Assembly (NCBI GenBank): GCA_964503595.1 | Contig: CAZDAM010000022.1 | Location: 1-35,914, forward strand | Reading direction: 5' to 3' | Length of the DNA: 35,914 bases | Origin: CAZDAM01 sp964503595 | GTDB lineage: Bacteria; Muiribacteriota; UBA6191 | Shown here: in pieces, positions 21,916-29,685 of the stretch | Layout of the letters: the number at the start of each line of letters is the position of its first letter | Position numbering within the stretch: the first letter of the stretch is position 1 | The notes under the pieces: model-generated | Seen by the model: the letters and a program-made list of their open reading frames with translations, nothing else | Told to the model about the DNA's origin: nothing | Database searches by the model: none | Made by a program: the position numbers and the translations under genes

Positions 21916-24893
21916 GTCCGAAGAAGACCTGCCATGATGAAGAAGAAAAGACCCAGCCCAAGCGTTCCACGCTTTCGGAGAAGCTTTTGATTCCACGTCA
22001 TAAAACGACGGAATTTCAGGTTAGCCGACCCGGAGCCGGAGTGAAGGGAATGCTGAGAAGTTCAACTCTGGAGGAGCATCTGGAAGAAGCTGCGAGCCCA
22101 ATGGACACCCGCAAGAAAAATGAGATGATGGGAATTCTCTATCTTGCTTTTTCCCTGCTTCTTCTGACTGGCCTTGGAATGGAGAAAGCCGGCGAAGAAG
22201 CTTCCCGTCTGACTCAGATGCTCAATTCCTTCATGGAGTTGAACGGAATCGGGCCATTTTTTATCAGTGCCTTTGCGGCCTGGTGCGGAGTATGCCGGTT
22301 AAAAGGCAGGGTCGTCTTTGAGAATGAAATGCAGATGCTGGCTTTTCCGGTGCTTTATTTCAGCTTCATCGGCTCGGTAGCTTCCTTTTTTGGACCTGGG
22401 GGAGATTATGCCGGTCCGGGGGGAATTGTCGGGAATTACATTTACTGGTACATGCAGCCGATTCTTGGAGTTTTCGGCTCCCGGATTGTTCTTACAACAA
22501 CTTTTCTGGTTTCGGTCATGCAGGTGGCGGATATCTATGCCAGTGATGTTCTGAAGACAACCGGACAGGCCATGGCTGCTCTCGGAAAGGGACTGAAAAC
22601 CGGAAGTCTGTTTTCTCTGAAGGGTGTCTGGAATCTGGTATTGAAAACCCACGCTGTTCTGGTGGCCCTGATTCAGGATCTGATCATTTTAGCTGAAAAT
22701 GGTCTTCGTTCGGTTCGGGAGAATGTTTTTGAGTCTCAGGAATCTCCGACTGAAGAAGTTTCGAAGGTGAGAATGGCACCAGGAGTGGAAACTTCGAAGG
22801 TTGAAGATGCGGCAGTTCCCAAGGTGATTTCCATGCCTGTGGACAAGGATGACTGGTTTCCCCAGATCAGCGCATTTCTAGTTCCGGAAGTCGTGGAAGA
22901 GGCTTTGGAAGAAACGGTGGCCGCTTCCCTTGAAGAAGAAGTTCCGGCATCACCAGTGGTTCATGTTCTGCCTGCTCCAAGAGAGCTGAAAACCCGTACG
23001 GAAACCCTGCACGATCAGGATGGAATGAGGGTGGCAACGGTCATTGAAGATGATATTGAAGATGCCCAGTGGGAGGCAATGGAGGCCATTTTCGAGGATG
23101 TCATGCCCGTGCGTCAGGAAGCCTTTGAAACTGTGGCGGATGAGGAATCCAGCTCTTTTGAGGTGGCTTCTGAAGAGGAAATGGAAGGCACACTGGTTAC
23201 GGCTTCTATGGAAGAAGAGACAGAGGAACCGGTTTTTTCCGGGTATGAGGAGGAAGATCCTGTTGCCGGGACCGGGTTTTCAATGGATTCAGCTGAAGAA
23301 GAGGAATGGAAAGAAGATCCGGAAGCCCTGGCCGCTTTTAGCAGAACACTTGAAATTGAACCTTCCGAAGAGGAGCATCCTGAGGTCTTTTCCGCCATGG
23401 ATGAAGATGGATGGGAAGAAGAGCTTCACAAGGAGCTTCCCGCAGCGGATTTCCTGGCCCAGCCTCCGGCCGAGCTGATCGGGGATACGGAAGACGAGCT
23501 TTGGGAGAGGGGGTCTCTGCTGATCAAGGCTTTGGACAATTACAAGGTGAATGCTCTTTTGGAATCCTTTGTACAGGGGCCAACCATTACCCGGTTTGAA
23601 CTCAAACCGGCGGCAGGAACCAAGCTGAGTAAAATCGTCAATCTGACCAATGAAATCGCCATGGCACTGGCCGCAAAATCAGTCAGGATTGAAGCTCCGA
23701 TTCCTGGTACTTCCAAGGTCGGGATTGAGATTCCCAATGCAAATCCGGTTCCGGTTTACTACAGCGAGATCATTTCCAATATCAAGGGAGAGGGCAAGGA
23801 TGACCTGCATCCTCTAACGATTGCTTTCGGGAAGAATATTGCCGGGGATCCGGTGATTGGAAATCTGGCTAAGATGCCCCACCTTCTGGTTGCAGGGGCA
23901 ACAGGTGCGGGAAAATCGGTTTGTGTGAACACGATTATCAGCTCGATTCTGTTTCGGGCCAGGCCGGATGAGGTCAAATTTGTCATGATCGATCCCAAGC
24001 AGGTTGAACTTGCGGTCTATCGTGGAATTCCCCATCTCATCACCGATGTGGTGACGGCTCCGGAAGAAGCGTCTGCGGCTTTGATGTGGGGCGTGGAAGA
24101 AATGGAAAGACGCTATACCCTGCTTTCTCACTTTGGGGTCCGTCATATTGATAACTTCAATATCAAAGTCCGTGAAGAGACTTTGGAACCGATTGAGGAA
24201 GTGGAAGAAATCCCGACCGAAACCCTGCCATATGTGGTCATCATCGTGGATGAGCTTGCGGATCTGATGATGGTCGCCAAGAAGGATGTTGAGACTTCGA
24301 TCTGCCGGATTGCCCAGAAAGCCCGTGCTGTAGGGATTCATCTCGTCATTGCGACCCAGCGTCCATCGGTGGATGTGATCACGGGCCTGATCAAGGCGAA
24401 TCTTCCATCCAGGATTGCTTTTATGGTGAAGTCCGCAATCGATTCCCGCACGATTCTGGACCAGATGGGAGCTGAACTCCTGCTGGGTCGGGGAGATATG
24501 CTCTATTACCCGGGTGGGCAGCCTAAACCGGAGAGGGTTCAGGGTGCTTTCATGAATGATGATGAAGTCGCTGAACTGGTGAAACGCATCAAGAAGACCT
24601 TCGGAGAAGGAGAATATCAGGATATCATTTCCCCGTTTCTGGAAAAGGAGGAAGAAGCCTCCGATGATTCCGCAGACTTCTATGATGACAAATTCAATCT
24701 GGCTCTTGAGGTTGCAATTCGCGAAGGGTTTGTTTCGACTTCCATGCTTCAGAGGCATCTGGGAATTGGCTATAACCGGGCTGCGCGGATTGTGGATGTC
24801 ATGTTCGCCCGTGGGATCTGTGGCACCCAGGAATCCGGGAAGAAGCGCAAAGTGCTTATTTCTCTGGCAGAACTGGATCAGCATACGATTTAG
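21912..24893 (+). CDS. ftsK: DNA translocase FtsK
   Basis: FtsK pumps chromosomal DNA at the division septum and supports dimer resolution. The protein is 993 aa from ATG 21912 (ATGA overlap with uppP). Order: charged cytoplasmic tail; four membrane helices at about 70-215; a long acidic linker at about 270-530, extremely rich in Glu; the alpha/beta motor from about 540 with Walker A LLVAGATGAGKSVCVN (about 658-672), MIDPKQVELAVY, Walker B VVIIVDELADLMM (about 775-787) and ATQRPSVDVITGLIKANLPS; and a C-terminal winged-helix gamma domain (about 925-993, FVSTSMLQRHLGIGYNRAAR). All parts needed for KOPS reading are present. The 3' end overlaps the convergent kinase-like gene by 38 bp. Confidence 0.95.
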   Translation: MSPKKTCHDEEEKTQPKRSTLSEKLLIPRHKTTEFQVSRPGAGVKGMLRSSTLEEHLEEAASPMDTRKKNEMMGILYLAFSLLLLTGLGMEKAGEEASRLTQMLNSFMELNGIGPFFISAFAAWCGVCRLKGRVVFENEMQMLAFPVLYFSFIGSVASFFGPGGDYAGPGGIVGNYIYWYMQPILGVFGSRIVLTTTFLVSVMQVADIYASDVLKTTGQAMAALGKGLKTGSLFSLKGVWNLVLKTHAVLVALIQDLIILAENGLRSVRENVFESQESPTEEVSKVRMAPGVETSKVEDAAVPKVISMPVDKDDWFPQISAFLVPEVVEEALEETVAASLEEEVPASPVVHVLPAPRELKTRTETLHDQDGMRVATVIEDDIEDAQWEAMEAIFEDVMPVRQEAFETVADEESSSFEVASEEEMEGTLVTASMEEETEEPVFSGYEEEDPVAGTGFSMDSAEEEEWKEDPEALAAFSRTLEIEPSEEEHPEVFSAMDEDGWEEELHKELPAADFLAQPPAELIGDTEDELWERGSLLIKALDNYKVNALLESFVQGPTITRFELKPAAGTKLSKIVNLTNEIAMALAAKSVRIEAPIPGTSKVGIEIPNANPVPVYYSEIISNIKGEGKDDLHPLTIAFGKNIAGDPVIGNLAKMPHLLVAGATGAGKSVCVNTIISSILFRARPDEVKFVMIDPKQVELAVYRGIPHLITDVVTAPEEASAALMWGVEEMERRYTLLSHFGVRHIDNFNIKVREETLEPIEEVEEIPTETLPYVVIIVDELADLMMVAKKDVETSICRIAQKARAVGIHLVIATQRPSVDVITGLIKANLPSRIAFMVKSAIDSRTILDQMGAELLLGRGDMLYYPGGQPKPERVQGAFMNDDEVAELVKRIKKTFGEGEYQDIISPFLEKEEEASDDSADFYDDKFNLALEVAIREGFVSTSMLQRHLGIGYNRAARIVDVMFARGICGTQESGKKRKVLISLAELDQHTI

Positions 24894-25422
24894 AAAGAAG
24901 GGATTCCAAAAACTGCTCTGCTTCCGAGGGGGTTTTGAGATGAATAAACTCAATGTGGGGCCAGTCTGGACTTTTGAGTAAGGTCAGATATTTTCTGCGG
25001 ACCCGGGTGTAGTTGGTCAAAGACCAGAGAACAATGGAATCCCGGCTGAAAAAACTTTTGCGGAAGCTTTCCCGGTTGCCGGTTTCGGGCCAGAGTTCCT
25101 GCCTTTTGATACTTCGGGAAATGGCCCGGCTGATGGAGCGGCGCATTGTGGTAAGAAAGGAAAAGTCCAGCCAGATTACGGTGGTGGCATGTTTCCATTT
25201 CTGCTTGGTGGTCCGGGAATAGTTTCCGTCCAGAACCCAGGCATCCTTCTGAAGATTGTTTTCAAGGATCTGTAAAAACTCCTCTTCCGGGCAGGGAGTC
25301 CAGTTTTCTCGCCAGAAGAGTGCATCCATTTCCACGTAGGGAAGATTCAGGGCCCGAGCCAGGCTTCGGGCAAATGTGGACTTGCTGCTTCCACTACTTC
25401 CGATGACATTGATACGTTTCAT
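24856..25422 (-). CDS. P-loop adenylate-kinase-like/topology-modulation type protein
   Basis: The 188-aa protein starts at ATG 25422, seven bases after AGGAATT. It opens MKRINVIGSSGSSKSTFARS with a P-loop at residues 8-16, followed by LNLPYVEMDALFWRENWTPC and WVLDGNYSRT. This is the pattern of the small AAA_17/AAA_18 kinases annotated as adenylate kinase-related or DNA topology modulation (FlaR-type) proteins. The usual GxxGxGKS loop reads GSSGSSKST. An Arg-rich region around 105-125 (TMRRSISRAISRSIKR) fits the lid. The phosphate acceptor is unknown. Its 3' end runs 38 bp into the convergent ftsK, and it is divergent from rlmB. Confidence 0.72.
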   Translation of the reverse strand: MKRINVIGSSGSSKSTFARSLARALNLPYVEMDALFWRENWTPCPEEEFLQILENNLQKDAWVLDGNYSRTTKQKWKHATTVIWLDFSFLTTMRRSISRAISRSIKRQELWPETGNRESFRKSFFSRDSIVLWSLTNYTRVRRKYLTLLKSPDWPHIEFIHLKTPSEAEQFLESLLSKSYADPVLPEK

Positions 25423-25469
25423 GACAATTCCTGAATCTATCACGATTTTCCTGTCAGATTGGGCCAGGA

Positions 25470-25498
25470 TTGGCAATTTGTTGGCTTAAGCGTAAGAT
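25470..25498 (+). promoter_or_regulatory. sigma-70 promoter of the rlmB-serBC-serA-mfd operon
   Basis: TTGGCA (25470-25475) and TAAGAT (25493-25498) are separated by exactly 17 bp. The predicted start site near 25505 excludes the in-frame ATGs at 25470 and 25497 as rlmB starts, and is consistent with GTG 25575. The four following genes on the plus strand overlap by 1-4 bp and can all be read from here. Confidence 0.6.
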
Positions 25499-25574
25499 GG
25501 GCGTTTTTGGTCAGGATGAGGGAATTTCTGGACTCTTGAGATTCCGGCATGACCTTGATTGGAGAGGTGGGGAC

Positions 25575-26330
25575 GTGGCTAATTCCGAAGTTCGTTTGAT
25601 TTATGGGCGTAATCCTGTGATGGAGTGCCTGAAAGCAGATTCCGAAAGAATCGAGAAGGTCTGGGTTTTAGATCAGATGGATAAAACCGGCAGACTTCTG
25701 GTGGCTGAGCTTCGCAAGGCTGGTCTGAAGCCGTTGACGGCTTCTAGGCAGGAGCTTGGAAATCTGGTAAAAACGGCAGAACACCAGGGTTTTGTGGCTC
25801 AGGCCAAAGAGATTCCCACCGCCTCCCTGAATCGACTGTATCGGGAGAAAACCAAGGGTCTTAAGGTACTGATACTCCCACAGATTCAGGATCCGGGCAA
25901 CCTGGGAGCACTTCTTAGGACTGCGGATCAGCTGGGAATGGATCTGGTGATTGTTGGCTCCAAAGGTTCCGCCAGCATTCAGCTGGCATCTGTTGCCAAA
26001 TCTTCTGCCGGGGCTGTGGAGCATGTAAGAATTGTGGAAACTTCCCGTCCGGAGAAAATGCTGGACGAACTGGTGGAAAAGGATTTCGAATTGATTGGGC
26101 TTGAGACGGAAGGGACTCATGGTCCGCTGTTTGCCCATCCCCGAAATCCGGAGAAGAATGTGGCACTGATTCTTGGTTCGGAAGGGTTTGGCCTGCCGGA
26201 AGCCGTATCTTCTCGCCTGCATGGAATTTACCAGTTGCCCCAGGAAGGCAAAGTCAACAGCCTGAATGTTTCCGCAGCAGGAGTGTGCGCCATGCTTTGG
26301 CTGGGAGGGCATACGGGAGGCCGGGCTTGA
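25575..26330 (+). CDS. rlmB: TrmH/SpoU family 23S rRNA (guanosine-2'-O-)-methyltransferase
   Basis: The 251-aa protein starts at GTG 25575, preceded by GGAGAGGTGGGG. The N-terminal substrate-binding domain opens VRLIYGRNPVMECLKADS. The SPOUT domain has the three SpoU motifs: DPGNLGALLRTADQLGMD, ALILGSEGFGLP and NSLNVSAAGVCAMLW, forming the trefoil-knot SAM site. RlmB methylates G2251 in 23S rRNA in E. coli. Other TrmH-type enzymes of the same size cannot be excluded, although the GRNPV start favours RlmB. Its stop overlaps the TTG start of the next gene (TTGA). Confidence 0.85.
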   Translation: MANSEVRLIYGRNPVMECLKADSERIEKVWVLDQMDKTGRLLVAELRKAGLKPLTASRQELGNLVKTAEHQGFVAQAKEIPTASLNRLYREKTKGLKVLILPQIQDPGNLGALLRTADQLGMDLVIVGSKGSASIQLASVAKSSAGAVEHVRIVETSRPEKMLDELVEKDFELIGLETEGTHGPLFAHPRNPEKNVALILGSEGFGLPEAVSSRLHGIYQLPQEGKVNSLNVSAAGVCAMLWLGGHTGGRA

Positions 26331-28105
26331 AGCAGATTTACTTCGATTTTGATTCCACTCTGGTAAGTACGGAAGGAATTGATGAGCTGGCCAGTTTCAT
26401 TGGTGCAGAAGGAGTAGAGGAGATTACCCGGCAGTCCATGGCAGGAGAGATTCCACCTGAACTGGCCTATCAGAGACGGCTTGAGGTGATGAAGCTTCAA
26501 CCTCACCATCTGAGCTATCTGGCCCAGCTTTATCTGGCGAATCTTTGTGATGGAGCCAAAGAGCTTGTGGAATGCCTCAGGCTTTTGAAAAAGACAGTAG
26601 GCATTGTTTCCGGAGGCTTTCGAAGAGCTATTCTGCCCGTAGCTCAGGAGCTTGGCATTGATACGGTCTATGCCGTGGAACCGGTTTGGGATGAGAAAAA
26701 CCAGGTATCACTGGCCCCGACCGCCCTGATGAAACCCGAAGGCAAGGCAACGGCTCTCTTTGAACTGAATGCGGATGATGCCGCTTTCATCGGAGATGGA
26801 ATCACGGATTACGCCACCAGAGAAGTTGCCCGGATGATTCCGTATTTCGGGATTGTGAAGCGAGGGTGGGTCGAATCATCAGATCTGCCTTCTTATGGGG
26901 GAAGGGACCTGCGGGGGCTTCTCCCCCTGCTTCTGAATCGGGAAGAATTTGAGCTACTGGCCCGGCTAAGGCCGAATGATGCCAGAATTGCCGCCGACTT
27001 TTTTCTGGATTCAGAAAATGTTCTGCATCTGGATCTGATGGAATATGAATGGCTGTTCGGCCATACTTCCAGAATTCACCTGATTCCGGGGCCGACGGCC
27101 ACGGACCCAAGAATTGATGTTGCCTGCTTTCCCATGACGGGCCATCGTTCTGAGGGTTTTCTGAAACTTTATGCAAGACTTCAGGAAAAGCTTCCCGAAT
27201 GGCTGGGGCTGAGTGGACCTTTTTATTTTACGGCATCTTCGGCATCCGCACTTCTTGAGATGGTTCTTCTGAATCTCCCCCCAGCTCGGGTTCTGTCAGC
27301 CCAGAGTGGGTCTTTCGGGCAGCGCTTCGAAGAAGTCGCCCGAATCACGGGCCATGATGTTTCGGTTCTGAAAGCCGAATCAGGCTGTGGAATCCTATGG
27401 GAAGATCTTAAGCCCAGGCTTGCCCATAATCCCGAAATCATTCTTCTGACAGTTTCAGAGACTTCCAACGGAACCTTTACGGATGCCTCATCCCTGGCAG
27501 GTAAAATCCGGGAAATCCTGCCAGATGCTCTGATCCTGGCCGATGCAGTCTCCGCGGCGGGGGGAGTCAGAATCGATGATACCCACCTGGACGCCGTGAT
27601 TTTCGGCTCTCAGAAATGTCTGGCCCTTGCACCGGGTCTGGGAATTCTGACTCTTTCAGAAAGGTATTTCAGGGCCATGAAACAGAGTGCTGAATCCTGG
27701 TATCTGGATATTTCCCGCCTCAGGGAAAACCATACCAGGGGTTCGACGATGGCGACTCCTCCGGTCCGGATTCTACAGGAGCTTCAAGCTCGTATGGAAT
27801 ATGCCCGGCTGGATCAGGATCTGCCTTTTGAGCGTCATCGGAACATGGCGGAAATGGTCTGGTCCCAGGCAGAGAAGCTGGGTCTTGAAATTTATGCCAA
27901 AGAAGGTCATAGAAGCCCTACGGTAACTTCAATTCGAATTCCCCATGAGAAATTTCTTTCCAACATGAAAAAGCGGGGAGTGGCATTTGCGGATGGCTAT
28001 GGAGATCGCAAGGGTCTGGATTTCAGGATTGGCCATATGGGCCTGGTTCAGCCTCATCAGATTTCCCTGACTTTCAGGAAAATTCAGGAGGAGCTTAAAG
28101 CATGA
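26327..28105 (+). CDS. fused phosphoserine phosphatase (SerB-like) and class V aminotransferase (SerC-like)
   Basis: The 592-aa protein starts at TTG 26327, six bases after GGGAGG and overlapping the rlmB stop (TTGA). Residues 1-205 are a SerB-type HAD phosphatase: nucleophile motif FDFDSTLV (Asp7, Asp9), IVSGGF (motif II), KPEGKATAL (motif III Lys) and FIGDGITDY (motif IV). Residues about 245-592 are a fold-type I class V aminotransferase: a HLIPGPTATDP start, ILADAVSAAGGVRIDD, and FGSQKCLALAPG with the PLP Lys near 430. This resembles the alanine-glyoxylate/phosphoserine aminotransferase group. Together with serA, which starts 4 bp inside its 3' end, the fusion would supply steps 2 and 3 of serine synthesis. 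The phosphatase assignment is strong. Aminotransferase specificity rests on context. Confidence 0.85.
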   Translation: MKQIYFDFDSTLVSTEGIDELASFIGAEGVEEITRQSMAGEIPPELAYQRRLEVMKLQPHHLSYLAQLYLANLCDGAKELVECLRLLKKTVGIVSGGFRRAILPVAQELGIDTVYAVEPVWDEKNQVSLAPTALMKPEGKATALFELNADDAAFIGDGITDYATREVARMIPYFGIVKRGWVESSDLPSYGGRDLRGLLPLLLNREEFELLARLRPNDARIAADFFLDSENVLHLDLMEYEWLFGHTSRIHLIPGPTATDPRIDVACFPMTGHRSEGFLKLYARLQEKLPEWLGLSGPFYFTASSASALLEMVLLNLPPARVLSAQSGSFGQRFEEVARITGHDVSVLKAESGCGILWEDLKPRLAHNPEIILLTVSETSNGTFTDASSLAGKIREILPDALILADAVSAAGGVRIDDTHLDAVIFGSQKCLALAPGLGILTLSERYFRAMKQSAESWYLDISRLRENHTRGSTMATPPVRILQELQARMEYARLDQDLPFERHRNMAEMVWSQAEKLGLEIYAKEGHRSPTVTSIRIPHEKFLSNMKKRGVAFADGYGDRKGLDFRIGHMGLVQPHQISLTFRKIQEELKA

Positions 28106-29685
28106 AAGTACTGATTACCGATACGCTTCACCCGATTGCCAAGGAAATCCTGAGGCGTGAAGGGGTTGAAGTTGAAGAGAGACTCCTGATTTCCAAGGAA
28201 GAACTCGTTGAAATTCTTCCGTCTTTTCCGGCCATTATTACCCGTTCCCAGACCGGAGTGGATCGGGATGTGATTGATGCAGGATCCCAGCTTAAGGTGA
28301 TTGGACGGGCTGCCATCGGTGTTGACAATATCGATTTGGAATATGCCACTTCCAAAGGGGTTCTGGTGGTCAATGTTCCATCAGATAATGTGGTTTCTGC
28401 AGCTGAGCACACCTTTGCTCTGCTGCTGGCTTCTATCCGAAACATTCTGCCAGCGGCTGAAAAACTCAAAGAGGGGCAATGGAGCCGGGCTGAATTCGAG
28501 GGTCTGGAGCTTGAAGGGAAAAGGCTTGGGATTATCGGTCTTGGCAAGGTCGGATCGCATGTGGCAAGGATTGCCCACGGGTTCGGAATGAGAATTCTGG
28601 CCTATGATCCCTATATTGCCACGGAAAAGTTCAGCCGCTTTCATGCAGAAAGAGTACCCCAGCTTTTGGATCTGATCCGAAACTGTGACATTCTGACTGT
28701 ACATACTCCCAAGACCAAGGAAACCCTGGGAATGCTGGATTACCTGAATCTCAAGGAAATGAAGCCTGGTGGAGTTGTGGTGAACTGTGCCCGGGGTGGA
28801 ATTATCGATGAAGAAGCCCTGGCCCGCCTTCTGGATGAAGGTCATATCCGTGGAGCCGGGGTTGATGTCTTTGCCAAGGAGCCGGCGCCAGGACATTTCC
28901 TGCATCAGAATCCCCGCTGTGTCTGCTCTCCTCATCTTGGAGCTTCGACGGAAGAAGCGCAGTTTCGGGTAGGGCGCACCATTGCCCTTCAGATTGTGAA
29001 GGCCCTTAAGGGTGAAGTTGTGGATCATCCGGTCAATATGCCCTTTGTGGAGAAGCACATCTATTCCAGTATGCGACCTCTTTGTGTTCTTGCCGAGAAA
29101 ATTGGCAAGGCCTGCCGACAGCTGGTTTCATTCAATCCGGCATTTGGAAGAATGGAAGTCTATGGGACAGATCCTGAAGCCCAGACTTCGCTCCTGGAAG
29201 CAGCTTTTCTGAAAGGATTTCTGGAAAACCGATCGGATGAAAGAGTCAACTACATCAATTCCATTCAGATTGCCCGTCAGATGGGACTCAGGCTTGATAG
29301 CTCCCGTTCCGGCACGCATGACACCTATTCCCAGTTTCTTCGATTTGAAATCTTTGGAGATGGGGCTCCTGTCAGGGTGGCCGGGACGATTTTTGGTAAG
29401 GAAAGACCCCGAATTGTGGAATTGAATGGCTACTCCCTGGAATGGGATCCAGAAGGAATCGCTCTGGTCATCCGCAATATGGATAAGCCAGGAGTGATTG
29501 GCCGTGTGGGAACCCTTCTGGGAGAGCATGGCATCAATATTGCGCGCTGGGAGCTTGGCAGGCGGGAGCAGGGAGGGGAGGCCATGGCCTTTATCACTTT
29601 AGATGATGCTCCTGATTCCAAATGCCTGAATCATCTGAAAGGACTTAAGGACGTTTTGTCTGCCCAGGTGGTGAATCTGAACTGA
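28102..29685 (+). CDS. serA: D-3-phosphoglycerate dehydrogenase
   Basis: SerA oxidises 3-phosphoglycerate to 3-phosphohydroxypyruvate with NAD+, the first committed step of serine synthesis. The 527-aa form has the nucleotide-binding domain (IIGLGKVGSHVARIAHGFGM), catalytic Arg in VNCARGGIIDEEAL, Glu in GVDVFAKEP and His in CSPHLGASTEEAQFRVG. An intervening ASB domain (about 315-450) and a C-terminal ACT domain (about 455-527, NMDKPGVIGRVGTLLGEHGI) complete it. The long form with ASB plus ACT suggests feedback control by serine. AGGAGG lies upstream of ATG 28102, which overlaps the fusion gene's stop. Its own stop overlaps the mfd ATG (TGATG). Confidence 0.96.
   Translation: MKVLITDTLHPIAKEILRREGVEVEERLLISKEELVEILPSFPAIITRSQTGVDRDVIDAGSQLKVIGRAAIGVDNIDLEYATSKGVLVVNVPSDNVVSAAEHTFALLLASIRNILPAAEKLKEGQWSRAEFEGLELEGKRLGIIGLGKVGSHVARIAHGFGMRILAYDPYIATEKFSRFHAERVPQLLDLIRNCDILTVHTPKTKETLGMLDYLNLKEMKPGGVVVNCARGGIIDEEALARLLDEGHIRGAGVDVFAKEPAPGHFLHQNPRCVCSPHLGASTEEAQFRVGRTIALQIVKALKGEVVDHPVNMPFVEKHIYSSMRPLCVLAEKIGKACRQLVSFNPAFGRMEVYGTDPEAQTSLLEAAFLKGFLENRSDERVNYINSIQIARQMGLRLDSSRSGTHDTYSQFLRFEIFGDGAPVRVAGTIFGKERPRIVELNGYSLEWDPEGIALVIRNMDKPGVIGRVGTLLGEHGINIARWELGRREQGGEAMAFITLDDAPDSKCLNHLKGLKDVLSAQVVNLN

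Noticed and set aside
23814..24953. 379-codon minus-strand frame opposite ftsK
   Set aside because: The FtsK motor motifs on the plus strand explain the region; only the part after the ftsK stop belongs to a real minus-strand gene, and that gene is in a different frame.
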